Origin: Cephalotus follicularis
Taxonomy: Eukaryota; Streptophyta; Magnoliopsida; Oxalidales; Cephalotaceae
Direction of reading: 5' to 3'
Length of the DNA: 64,000 bases
Assembly (NCBI GenBank): GCA_001972305.1
Contig: BDDD01001578.1
Coordinates: 1-64,000, forward strand
Part shown: piece by piece, positions 32,292-44,132 of the stretch
Layout of the letters: each line of letters opens with the position of its first letter
Numbering within the stretch: position 1 is the first letter of the stretch
Translations under genes and position numbers: made by a program
The notes under the pieces: generated by a model
Told to the model about the DNA's origin: nothing
Database searches by the model: none
Seen by the model: only the letters and a program-made list of their open reading frames with translations

Positions 32292-35017
32292 TGTAACACC
32301 CCCGGACGGTGGGAGTCGTCACAGGGTCATATCATACATAACATATCTTAACAAATCATAAGATTACTTTATTAGCCAAAAGCAGCCAAAAAACGTGGCA
32401 GTCTTATCAAAACAATAATACTTAACCATTTAACATATTAAGTAGTTGCAGAAAATTCAAAACATAAATCAGTTCCAATTTAAAACATAAAACATAATAA
32501 TCCATTTTTCGGACCACTAAACATAACATAAGGATCACTCTCCTTAGGATCCAACATATAGGGTGGTCATCACTCAATCACACTTTCCCCCGCTGCTCCT
32601 GAAAACCTGCCGCATGGAAACAAAAATGCTGCTGAGCAAACCTCAGTACAGATAAGGAAAAATAAAACAGTAAACGGTAATTGAAAAAAAACAGTAATAT
32701 TTCAATAAACTTCGTAACAGAAATCTTAAACAGTTACAACAGTTTAATCATATTCAAATGACAATTGCATATTTTTCGAAACAATTATGGAACAATCCAA
32801 AACGTTATAAATCGTAGTTCGTAAAACATACTGAGCCACATACATATCACATATCATAAATTTTGGCAAGGGAGGCGCTAATTCCACATGCCCACTAGAA
32901 TTGAAGTGGATGGCACTACACAAGTCAATTCTCACATACACATATCCGATCACACCTCAGAGCATATATCTGAATTCACTTCAGATCACATAAACTAGAA
33001 TCGATTCATACGCCTCTATCATACATAACGGATCCACAAATCCACCTCATGAGAAATGTTCATTCACTCGAAGACACCGTAGTCTAATCACACCGCTACG
33101 GAAGTGTCACGTCCCCGTGCCAGGCCCACGACGTGCCTATGGTACGCCCCATAGGTGGGTACAATACTCAGTATTTATCTTTAATATAATTGATTTATCA
33201 AAATCAACTTAAAATCACTTGACATATGTTTTCTCTCAACATATTCAGAAACCGTTCACAATGGTATCATAACATATCGCATTATAACATATCATGTCTT
33301 AACATATTGTATCATTTCATATCGCATGAATAAAATCGAAATCATTTAAATATCAAACCAACTTTAAATTTGAAACATGTCAAAGTCATAAAACATTCTC
33401 AACTTCATAAACGAAGATGCTTAGCAAAACAGTTTTAGTTTGAATATCAGATAGCCAAGGAACAGAAAACCCGTACCTTATGCGCTTACAAAGTACTTAC
33501 GAATAGGCGATGAAAACAAATTCTCCTTTGAAGCACACAATCTAAAAGGCATTCAAAATCATACGTGTAAGAGTCTAAAACACATCAGAAGTATTAAACA
33601 GACTCTTAACAGTGTTTGGAAAAGAATCGGATCGATTCGGGGATCAAACGAATTAAAACAGTTGAAAACAGTACATTCCAGGGCAAAACAGTCGACTAAA
33701 ACAGGGATCCAGTCGACTAGGCATGCTTGGAAGTCGACTATTCATATGGTCCAGTCGACTACACAACCCAAAATGTAGGCAGTCGACTGTGTTCATCCCT
33801 CCAGTCGACTACACAACCCAGGGCAGTCGACTGCATTCATGTGGCAGTCGGCTACCCTACCATTCCAGTCGACTGTCCAAAGAGACAGCCGACTGTTCTG
33901 GGCGATAGAACAGTTGGAAATTCGACGATTTGCTACTGAAAATGGTTCAAATGGTTTCTACGTTAAACTAGATACATATGGACATAAACATATGATTATA
34001 TACGACTTGTAGGTGACACAGAAACACAGAAACGACATATAAACAATTGGATAGTGATTTAACTTTCAAAAGGAAACAAAAAGACAATGGATGTACATGT
34101 CCAAATTCTGTCTCTAATCGATTACAGATGTTATAAAACAAGTTTGTGACACATATATTAGTATAAAACATGTTTACAATATCACTAATACAATGATAAC
34201 ATGTTTAGGCAGGAATCAATGGCCCAAAGACACTAAGAGCACAAAACTCAATTACAACAAAACTATCATTAAAGGGACGAATTTAATGACCTGTAGTGAT
34301 TCCCAGAACACAAAAAAAAATAGTAGGAGGAACACAAACACAAACACACAATCTGCTGTGACAAAATAGAGACCAAAAGAAACCAAAATAAAGAGAAGTT
34401 TAGCAAACCCAATGAATTCAACTTGAAGAACAATTAAGGATCGAATTTACCTCTTCAATTTTGAAGAATGAATCACACAGCAGTTTGTTACACACAAACA
34501 AGATAGAATCTGCAGTGGCTTGCAAGAAGGATGAAGGCAACATTTAAAATGGTAAAGGTACTCTAAGAAAGGAGAAAGGAGGAGACATGATTTGACAAAA
34601 GGGGAAAGAAAGGAGGATTTTCTGGAATTTGAAATGGGAAAAGAAGGACTTAGCATGTGAATTTTGATGGGGGAAAGAAAGATTTGCTGGAAAGGAGGAA
34701 GAGGGGAGGAAAGTAGGAGAAATTCATAAAATAGGAAAAAGGAAAATAAAGAATTAATAATAAAAGAATTAATGGATTTTAAAATAAAAGGTAAATAAAT
34801 TGTTTTTAATAAATAATTTTGAATTATTATAAAATAAATAAAACCCAAACCCAACATAACATAACATACCCAAATTTCGGACTGGTATCAGTCAGCTCAA
34901 TTCACATAAATCCGATCATAGGGCAACCGAACTTTTAAAATTAAACAAAATTAAAAGCCCGAAAACACATATAAAATCCGAAAAAAAAATATATTTACGA
35001 ACGGGCAGAGTATTAGA
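32292..35017 (-). repeat. 3' LTR of the 32292-42526 chromovirus
   Basis: It aligns with 39784-42526 along its whole length with few differences. Its inner end reads TATTAGA where the partner has TATTACA. A ten-word CAGTCGACTG array lies at 33689-33895. Confidence 0.9.
33689..33895. repeat. CAGTCGACTG word array, ten units
   Basis: Word starts are at 33689, 33710, 33731, 33752, 33780, 33802, 33824, 33845, 33866 and 33886. Steps are 21, 21, 21, 28, 22, 22, 21, 21 and 20 bp. Most are perfect in the GTCGAC core. Confidence 0.92.
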
Positions 35018-35036
35018 TCCACCCCCCCTAAAAAGA
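35018..35036 (-). other. Polypurine tract of the chromovirus
   Basis: Element strand ctttttagggggggtgga next to the 3' LTR. The conserved 'gatttcaggacgaaatc' block lies just upstream, as in other plant chromoviruses. Confidence 0.8.
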
Positions 35037-35071
35037 AGATTTCGTCCTGAAATCAAAAACATAAACATACT

Positions 35072-36439
35072 TCAAACAAACAAGTGCGGATAACGTTCCC
35101 GAATATGCTCCTCAAGCTCCCAAGCAGCTTCACGTTCGGGATGATTCCTCCACAGCACTTTCACAAAAGAAACGGTCTTGCTGCGTGTCACCTGTTTTTG
35201 TCGATCCAGAATAGCCTCGGCCACCTCGTCACAAGACAAATCCTCACGAATGCTGTCCAACGGATAGTGAACCACATGCAGGGGATGATACTGATAACCC
35301 CTCAGCAAAGATACGTGGAACACATTATGGACATGTGCTAACTGCGGAGGCAAAGCCAACCGATAAGCTACCGCGCCTATCCTTTCCAGAACTTCGAAAG
35401 GTCCGATAAAACGTGGACTCAACTTTCCTTTTAGCCCAAAGCGTCGGACTCCCTTCCAAGGCGAAACTTTCAAAAACACATGTTCACCGACCTTGAATTC
35501 CAAATTCCTCCGATGTCTGTCTGCATAACTCTTCTGTCGAGATTGAGCTGATTTCAATCTCTCCCATGATATTATCACTTTCTCCGTAGTGATCTGCACT
35601 AGCTCGGGTCCTTCGATAACTCGCTCTCCAACCTCATCCCAACATGTCAGAGCACGACATTTCCTCCCATATAGAACTTCAAACGGAGACATACCGATAC
35701 TAGCATGCCAACTGTTATTGTAGGCAAACTCCCCCAAACTCAAATACTCATCCCAGCTCCCAGTCCACTCTAAAGCACAAGACCTCAACATATCTTCTAA
35801 GGTCTGGATGGTTCTCTCAGTCTGCCCATCTGTCTGTGGATGAAAAGCTGTACTGTAACTGAGCCTAGTACCCCAAGCTTTCTGAAACCCTTTCCAAAAC
35901 CGCGATGTGAAACGAGGATCCTTATCCGAAACAATGGATACCGGAGTCCCATGCAGTCTCACTATCTCCCGCTGAAACACCTCAGCCAAACGATCAACAT
36001 AAAACTCTTCTCGGATAGCCAAGAAGTGAGCCGATTTCCTCAATCGATCCACTACTACCCAGATAGCATCATTTCTTCTGAAAGTTCTCGGCAAACCCGT
36101 AACAAAGTCCATCGATATGCTTTCCCATTTCCAAACCGGAACTTCCAAGGGTTGTAACAAACCACTAGCACGCTGGTGTTCAATCTTTACCTGCTGACAG
36201 ATCAAACACTTCCCAACGTACTCCGCTACATCCTTTTTGATTCCGTTCCACCAGAAATTCTTCTTCAAGTCCTTATACATTTTTGTAGAACCCGGATGTA
36301 TAGAAAATGGAGAACTGTGTGCGTCCGACAAAACAGCATCTCTGATAGAAGAATATGACGAAACACACAACCGATTACCCAGCCATATCACACAATGTTC
36401 ATCCACACGGAACTCTGATTGCTTACCTTTTTCAACATT
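35072..36439 (-). pseudogene. Integrase and chromodomain part of gag-pol
   Basis: The open stretch after the fourth nonsense codon (TAG at 36440-36442) holds the complete integrase. The HHCC finger shows 'HSSPFSIHPGSTKMYKDLKK' and 'CLICQQVKIEHQ'. The DDE core shows D in 'SMDFVTGLP', D in 'VSDKDPRF' and E in 'TDGQTERTIQTLE'. A C-terminal domain (GPFEVLERIG, FHVSLLRGY) and a chromodomain (AILDRQ...VKVLWRNHPEREAAWELEEHIRERYPHLF) follow. In relatives the chromodomain steers insertion to heterochromatin. No key residue is missing in this stretch. Confidence 0.92.
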
Positions 36440-38506
36440 CTAGACTAAGGCCCAAAGCTCACCATCGTCACTCTGAGCTGTCTTAATCCGAGATACAAGA
36501 GTAGGCTCAATATTTATCGTAGCAATACAACCATCAGAACCCCGAACATACATATGTAAATCCATCCGCTCCATATCAGCTATCAATTGCGGCTGAGTAA
36601 GCAAAGCCGCTACACTCCCAGAACTCTTCCGACTTAGAGCATCAGCTACCACATTTGCTTTACCAGGTTGGTACTGAATGTTCAAATCATAGTCTTTCAG
36701 AAGTTCTAACCACCTTCTTTGACGCATGTTCAACTCTTTTTGTGTAAAGATATACTTGGGACTCTTATGATCGGTAAAGATGTCACAAGTTTCTCCGTAC
36801 AAGTAGTGCCTCCAAATCTTCAATGCAAACACTACCACTGCCAACTCATGATCATGTGTAGGATAGTTCACTTCGTAAGGTTTCAACTGTCTCGAAGCAT
36901 AAGCTATCACATGACCGTGTTGCATCAGAACACAACCCAAACCTTTCTTAGAAGCATCGCTGTAAATCTGGTATCCACCTGACCCAGATGGTAAACGAAG
37001 AATTGGTGCTGACACAAGACCATTCTTCAATTTCTTGAAGCTTGCTTCTCGCTCCTCATTCCACTCAAACTTCGCTCCTTTCTTCATAAGCTGAGTAAGT
37101 GGTAAGGCTATAGAGGAAAAGCCTTGCACAAACCGCCTATAATACCCAGCCAAACCCAAGAAGCTCCTAACCTCCGTCACGGTGGTAGGTCTCGGCCATT
37201 TAATAATAGCCTCAACTTTAGCAGGATCCATACAGGTACATTCAGCTGTAACCACATGACCCAAAAACGCCACCTGTTCCAACCAGAACTCACACTTCAA
37301 GAACTTCGCGTGTAACTGATTCTTCCTCAGAATCCCCAACACAATGCGAAGCTGTTCTTCATGCTCTTCCTTAAACTTGGAATACACAAGAATGTCATCT
37401 ACGAACACAATAACAAACTGATCCAAGTACTCATGAAAAACCCTGTTCATCAAGTCCATGAAAACTGCCGGTGCATTAGTGAGTCCGAAAGGCATCACCA
37501 AAAACTCATAATGCCCATACCGAGTACAGAAAGCAAATTTAGGCACATCTTCATCCTTTATTCGAAGCTGATGATATCCCGATCTCAAATCGATCTTCGA
37601 GAAATATTGAGTACCCTAGAGTTGATCAAACAAGTCATCAATCCTAGGTAGCGGGTATTTATTCCGAACAGTGATTCGGTTCAACTCTCTATAGTCTATG
37701 CATAGCCTCATAGACCCATATTTCTTCTTAACAAAAAGAACCGGAGCACCCCACGGTGAAACACTAGGCCGAATGAAACCTCGATCCAACAGTTCGTGTA
37801 ACTGTTCCTTCAACTCTTGCAGTTCCAACGGTGCCATTCTGTATGGTGCCTTAGATATAGGTGCCGCTCCGGGAATGAGTTCGATGGTAAACTCCACTTC
37901 CCGTTGCGGTGGAAAACCCGGTAACTCCTCTGGAAACACATCAGAAAATTCTCGCACCACAGGATAGTGTTCAAGGCGAGGCTCAACCTTTGAGACATCC
38001 TTCACAACAGCTAAGAAACCTTCAGCGCCCTTAGCTACCAACTTCCGAGCTTTCAAAGCGGATATAACTTTCACTTCCTTCCTCGACTGTGAACCCTGAT
38101 AAACAAACTCAGGACTATTCACTTCCCCAAACAAAACTCTTCGAGCATGGCAATCAATCGTAGCCCGATGATGCTCCAACAAGTTCATTCCCAAAATCAT
38201 ATCGAAGTTGTACATATCGATAGGCAAAAGATCCGCATCACGAACCCGATCATCAAAAACAAGAGGACAACTATAAAAGCACTCAGATATCACGACAGAA
38301 GAACCCGTAGGGGTTGAAAGAACCAAAGCTGGATCAAGCAACTGAGAAAACATCCCAAGATGCCGAACAAAAGACCTCGCTACAACCGAGTGGGTCGATC
38401 CAGTATCAGACAAAACATAAGCCCTACGGTTACCAACATAAATAAAGCCCGAAACAGTACCTGGTGCGTTAGCTGCCTGCTGAGTCGTGATAGCAAAGAC
38501 ACGACC
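36440..38506 (-). pseudogene. Protease, RT and RNase H part of gag-pol
   Basis: Domains in order are the retropepsin site 'SDTGSTHS' (D at 38405-38407) and RT motifs '[20 protein letters not shown]' and 'LCIDYRELN'. Then come '[17 protein letters not shown]' and the active site FVDD (37394-37405), followed by RNase H '[18 protein letters not shown]' and '[11 protein letters not shown]'. Stops are TAG at 37616-37618 (within 'FDQL*GTQ', usually Gln) and TAG at 36440-36442 (within 'WALV*NVEK'). Both are CAG-to-TAG type changes. Frame is the same as gag. Confidence 0.92.
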
Positions 38507-39613
38507 TCAAACGTTGCGCTGTCCATGATCTGCATTATTCCCCTTCCTTTCCTTCACACGAGGGTCAGGACAATCCTTCATGAAGTGCCCTTTCTGTCCA
38601 CACACAAAACAGGCTCCACTAGCCTTGTAACACACTCCCACCGGATGTTGTCTACCACACACATCACACTTTGAAATCTGGACATCCGCAGATCCCTGAG
38701 TCTGCCTCTGGTCATTACCGAGATATTGCTGTCCCCGGTTATCATTTCTCCTCCCACGCTTGCCATTCCTATTCTTATTATGTCCAGAACCTTGCCCCTG
38801 AGAATCACCTCTGTTTCTCTTTCTGTCAAACTCCTGTCGATCAGCCTGGAAATCTAACCTTTCCAGTTCAATGTTCTTAGCCGCATTAGCCACTTCAGAT
38901 ACATCAGCAAACCTAGTATTGATCAACTTACCCCAGAGCTGATAATGCAACTTCCACTTGAACTTTTCTGCCTGCTCCAATGTTGTCCCTGCCGCGGACC
39001 TAGCAAAACAAGCAAGCCTAGTGAAACGGGTCAAGAACTCTGGCACCGAATCTCCATCCTTTTGTCTGGTATTGATAAACTCTCTGGCGTAAGCCTCCTT
39101 ATCAGCGGTGGGAAAGTACTGCTGATAAAAGACCTCGCAAAACTCAGACCAGGTCAAAGTCTCCGTATAGTTGCCACCCTTAGCCAAAACCACAACTTTC
39201 CACCATTTCTGAGCATCACCCTCAACTTTGTACACGGCTAACTTAATCTTCTGTTCGTCACTGTAACCAAGCACATCAAAGATCTTGTCCATATTAGCAA
39301 TCCAGTGCTCAGCTTCCACCGGAGTCACGGCTGAGCTGAAAGACTGCGGTCTCTGCTTCTGGAACCGCTCTAGCCAAACATAAGTGGGCGTATCAGTCCT
39401 GTCCCCAGCATCTCTTTCCAACTGGACATCAGCTGGAGTATCATTAGCAGCAACCGGCTCTCTAAGGCCCTGATTCTAATTCTGTTCACTCAACACGCGT
39501 CGTAACTCCTGAGCGACTGCCTGACGTACAAGCTCCTCCATAGTAGGCTCATTTCTAGCTCCCTGAGCCTCAACGGGTGCAGTTCTCCGAGAAGCGTTCC
39601 TTGTACGTGCCAT
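38507..39613 (-). pseudogene. Gag part of gag-pol
   Basis: The true start is the ATG at 39611-39613 ('MARTRNASRRTAPVEAQ'), in frame with everything downstream. A TAG at 39476-39478 and a TGA at 38507-38509 interrupt it. The capsid-like retrotransposon gag region covers about 39350-38850 ('AEHWIANMDKIFDVLGYSDE', 'WWKVVV', 'FINTRQKDGDSVPEFLTRF'). A basic stretch and one CCHC knuckle ('CFVCGQKGHFMKDC', about 38575-38616) follow. The TGA replaces what is commonly an Arg codon (CGA). Confidence 0.88.
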
Positions 39614-39767
39614 CTACGAAAAGGCGCTCAATCATAAAACATCACATGGAACAAAACAGAAAGCAGAAAACATATTAGAAAATCATAAGCGAAACAGCCT
39701 AACCCGGTGTCTACCCAGTCTCATAGGTCAAACCAAGTTAGGTCTTCTAAGGAAACAAAACCTAAAT

Positions 39768-39777
39768 CTCTGATACC
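39768..39777 (-). other. Primer-binding site of the chromovirus
   Basis: Plus strand ctctgatacc, so GGTATCAGAG on the element strand, the core of the initiator-Met tRNA complement, six bases from the 5' LTR edge. Confidence 0.8.
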
Positions 39778-39783
39778 TAAATC

Positions 39784-42526
39784 TGTAACACCCCCGGACG
39801 GCGGGAGTTGTCACAGGGTCATATCATACATAACATATCTTAACAAATCATAAGATTACTTTATTAGCCAAAAGCAGCCAAAAACGTGGCAGTCTTATCA
39901 AAACAATAATACTTAACCATTTATCATATTAAGTAGTTGCAGAAAATTCAAAACATAAATCAGTTCAAATTTAAAACATAAAACATAAAACATAATAATC
40001 CATTTTTCAGACCACTAAACATAACATAAGGATCACTCTCCTAAAGGATCCAACATCTAGGGTGGTCATCACTCAATCACACTTTCCCCCGCTGCTCCTG
40101 AAAACCTGCCGTATTGAAACAAAAACGCAGCTGAGCAAACCTCAGTACGGATAAGGGAAAATAAAACAGTAAGCGGTAATTTAAAAAAACAGTAATATTT
40201 CAATAAACTTCGTAACAGAAATCTTAAACAGTTACAACAGTTTAATCATATTCAAATGAAAATTGCATATTTTTCGAAACAATTACGGAACAATTCAAAA
40301 CGTTATAAATCGTAGTTTGTAAAACATACTGAGCCATATACATATGACATATCGTAAATTTTGGAAAGGGAGACGCTAATTCCACATGCCCACTAGAATT
40401 GAAGTGTACGGCACTACAGAAGTCAATTCTCACATACACATATCCGATCACACCTCATACCATATATCTGAATTCACTTCAGATCACATAAACTAGAATC
40501 GATTCATACGCCTCTGTCATACATTGCTGATCCACAAATCCACCTCATGGGAATTGTTCATTCACTCAGAGACGCCGTAGTCTAATCACACCGATACGGA
40601 AGTGTCACGTCCCCGTGCCAGGCCCACGACGTGCCTATGGTACGCCCCATAGGTGGGTACAATACTCAGTATTTGTCTTTAATATAATTGATTTATCAAA
40701 ATCAACTTAAAATCACTTGACATATGTTTTCTCTCAACATATTCAGAAACCGTTCACAATGGTATCATAACATATCGCATTATAACATATCATGTCTTAA
40801 CATATTGTGTCATTTCATATCACATGAATAAAGTCGAAATCATTTAAATATCGAACCAACTTTAAATTTGAAACATGTCAAAGTCATAAAACATTCTCAA
40901 TTTCATAAACGAAGATGCTTAGCAAAACAGTTTCAGTTCGAATATCAGATAGCCAAGGAACATAAAATCCGTACCTTATGCGCTTACAAAGTACTTACGA
41001 AGAGGCGATCAAAACAAATTCTCCTTTGAAGCGCACAATCTAAAAGTCATTGAAAATCATATGTGCAAGAGTCTAAAACACATCAGAAGTATTAAACAGA
41101 CTCTTAACTGTGTTTGGAAAAGAATCGGATCGATACGGGGATCAAACGAATTAAAACAGTTGAAAATAGTACATTTCAGGGCAAACCAGTCGACTAAAAC
41201 AGGGATCCAGTCGACTAGGTATGCTTGGCAGTTGACTATTCATATGGTCCAATTTACTACACAACCCAAAATGTAGGCAGTCGACTACACAACCCAGGGC
41301 AGTCGACTGCATTCATGTGGCAGTCGGCTACCCAACCATTCCGGCCGACTGTCCAAAAAGACAGCCGACTGTTCTGGGTGACAGAACAGTTGGAAATTCG
41401 ACGATTTGCTACTGAAAATGGTTCAAATGGTTTCTACGTTAAACTAGATACATATGGACACAAACATATGATTATATACGACTTGTAGGTGACACAGAAA
41501 CACAGAAACGACATATAAACAATTGGATAGTGATTTAACTTTCAAAAGGAAACAAAAAGACAATGGATGTACATGTCCAAATTCTGTCTCTAATCGATTA
41601 CAGATGTTATAAAACAAGTTTGTGACACATATATTAGTATAAAACGTGTTTACAATATCACTAACACAATGACAACATGTTTAGGCAGGAATCAATGGTC
41701 CAAAGACACTAAGAGCACAAAACTCAATTACAACAAAACTATCATTAAAGGAACGAATTTACTGACCTGTAGTGATTCCTAGAACACAAAAAAAATAGTA
41801 GGAGGAACACAAACACAAACATACAATCTGCTGTGACAAAATAGAGACCAAAAGAAACCAAAATAAAGAGAAGTTTAGCAAACCCAATGAATTCAACTTG
41901 AAGAACAATTAAGGATCGAATTTACCTCTTCAATTTTGAAGAATGAATCACACAGCAGTTTGTTACACACAAACAAGATAGAATCTGCAGTGGATTGCAA
42001 GAAGGATGAAGGCAACATTTAAAATGGTAAAGGTACTCTAAGAAAGGAGAAAGGAGGAGACATGATTTGACAAAAGGGGAAAGAAAGGAGGATTTTCTGG
42101 AATTTGAAATGGGAAAAGAAGGACTTAGCATGTGAATTTTGATGGGGGAAAGAAAGATTTGCTGGAAAGAAGGAGAAAGATGGGAGGAAAGTAGGAGAAA
42201 ATGATAAAATAGGAAAAAGGAAAATAAAGAATTAGTAATAAAAAGAATTAATAATAAAAAGAATTAATAATAAAAGAATTAATGGATTTTAAAATAAAAG
42301 GTAAATAAATTGTTTTTAATAAACAATTTTGAATTATTATAAAATAAATAAAACCCAAACCCAACATAGCATAACATACCCAAATTTTGGACTGGTATCA
42401 GTCAGCTCAATTCACATAAACACGATCATAGGGCAACCAAACTTTTAAAATTAAACAAAATTAAAAGCCCGAAAACACATATAAAATCCGAAAAAAAAAA
42501 TATTTACGAACGGGCAGGGTATTACA
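39784..42526 (-). repeat. 5' LTR of the 32292-42526 chromovirus
   Basis: Partner of 32292-35017. Its word array (about 41188-41380) lacks one 22-bp unit and has several decayed words (gttgac, aatttac, ggccgac) that are intact in the other LTR. An extra 'agaattaataataaaa' repeat near 42230-42280 accounts for most of the length difference. Confidence 0.9.
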
Positions 42527-42790
42527 ATAACGACCCCCACGTAATATGAATTATCTGTGAACCACAATTTACAGGTACAAGCACGTATAGTCCCTCCATT
42601 GACAATGCTCTGATTAAATCTAGGATACAGATTATGTCAGACCCTAATAACTTAATCTTTAGCTACGTGATTATCTTTCGTCAGCCTTATATATTATTAG
42701 AGGTACCCCTCTAATATTTTACCAATGATATCATTCACTTGATACAGCGGCTAGCCTGGACAAGCACTAATTCGCTAACGAAAATCATCC

Positions 42791-44132
42791 TGAACATAAT
42801 CTTTTTTTACTAGAATCAATGGATTCATTATTGCACGTTCACATGTCTCCATACATAAGCGTACTATGTCCAACTAATGCCTGTATACATTTCATTGAAT
42901 ATGTATTTAAGCACTATCAAAACACAGTACCCAATGCTCAAGACATCCAGTGACGACTCATGTCCAAGGACCACTTGCACTGCTGTAAAACTAGAATTAT
43001 GTCTGACAAGTAAGTAAAACTACATACATATATTCTGTTTTACAGTCACCTTCAATGAACTCATTAATTAATCAACGAGCACCCACGTAATTTGCATAGC
43101 ATTTACCATGCGAGTGAGTGTGAGATCAGTCGCCCTCTACTTACCGATCTGACAGTACGTGCTAGTTTATCTAGATTGATCATGCCCTGAGTGTCAATCC
43201 TATAATCAGGAAGAATCGAAATAAAGTATACCGAGATTCTAACTCTCATATCATGATCTAATCATGAACTTGGTTCTCTAACTTTATTATAGGACATTCA
43301 TTTATCATTAAATAAACATGTATTAATGTAATGAACTCATAGCCAATGATAAAATATGAACATCTCTATTGAATATAAATCGTTATATACAAGATAGAGT
43401 AAGTGCAAGCTTGGCACTGGCTTGCAGGACTTTATCTCTAACACATACGTACACCTCACCCTGAACATAATCTTTTTTTACTGGAATCAATGGATTCATT
43501 ATTGCACGTTCACATGTCTCGATACATAAGCGTACTATGTCCAGCTAATGCCTGTATATATTTCATTGAATATGTATTTAAGCACTATCAAAACACAGTA
43601 CCCTATGCTCAAGACATCCAGTGATGACTCATGTCCAAGGACCACTTGCACTGCTGTAAAACTAGAAGTATGTCTGACAAGTAAGTAAAACTACATATAG
43701 ATATTCTATTTTACAGTCACCTTCAATGAACTCATTAATTAATCAACGAGCACCCACGTAATTTTCATAGCATTTACCGTGCAAGTGAGTGTGAGATCAG
43801 TCGCCCTCTACTTACCGATCTGACAGTACATGCTACTTTATCCGGATTGATCATGCCCTGAGTGTCAATCCTATAACAAGGAAGATTTGAAATAAAGTAT
43901 ACCGAGATTTTAACTCTCATATCATGATCTGAGCATGAACTTGGTTCTCTAACTTTATTACAGGACATTCATTTATCATTAAATAAACATGTATTAATGT
44001 AATGAACTCATAGGCAATGATAAAATATAAACATATCTATTGAATATAAATCGTTATATACAAGATAGAGTCAGTGCAAGCTTGGCACTGGTTTGCAGGA
44101 CTTTATCTCTAATACATGCGTACACCTCACCC
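42791..44132. repeat. 671-bp tandem duplication over the Copia-2 LTR end
   Basis: 42791-43461 and 43462-44132 are direct copies (both start tgaacataatcttttttta and run to tacacctcaccct) with few differences. The unit contains the LTR terminus TCTCTAACA plus about 18 bp beyond it, so the duplication arose after insertion. Confidence 0.85.

Larger units (their letters stand above)
32292..42526 (-). mobile_element. Gypsy chromovirus, structurally complete (10.2 kb)
   Basis: The ends are TGTAACACCCCCGG and GTATTACA, with perfect TSD ATAAC (32287-32291 and 42527-42531). LTRs are 32292-35017 (2,726 bp) and 39784-42526 (2,743 bp). The PPT lies at 35018-35036 and the PBS at 39768-39777. Gag, protease, RT, RNase H, integrase and chromodomain lie in one continuous frame, 39613 down to 35072, with no frameshift but four nonsense codons. 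Long LTRs, a single gag-pol frame and a C-terminal chromodomain suggest the Tekay/Del lineage. It is the youngest-looking element on this branch of the nest. Confidence 0.93.
31440..43443 (-). repeat. Copia-2 5' LTR, split by a Gypsy element
   Basis: LTR sequence is 31440-32291 plus 42532-43443 (1.76 kb). It runs from TGTTGGAACC to TCTCTAACA, so on the element strand it is TGTTAGAGATAAAG...TCCAACA with inverted ends. The chromovirus at 32292-42526 is inserted in it. The 3' LTR is not present. Confidence 0.7.

Noticed and set aside
34447..34857. 136-codon minus-strand ORF with hydrophobic start
   Set aside because: It lies wholly in the chromovirus LTR. In the other LTR only a 69-codon part remains, and it has no domain.
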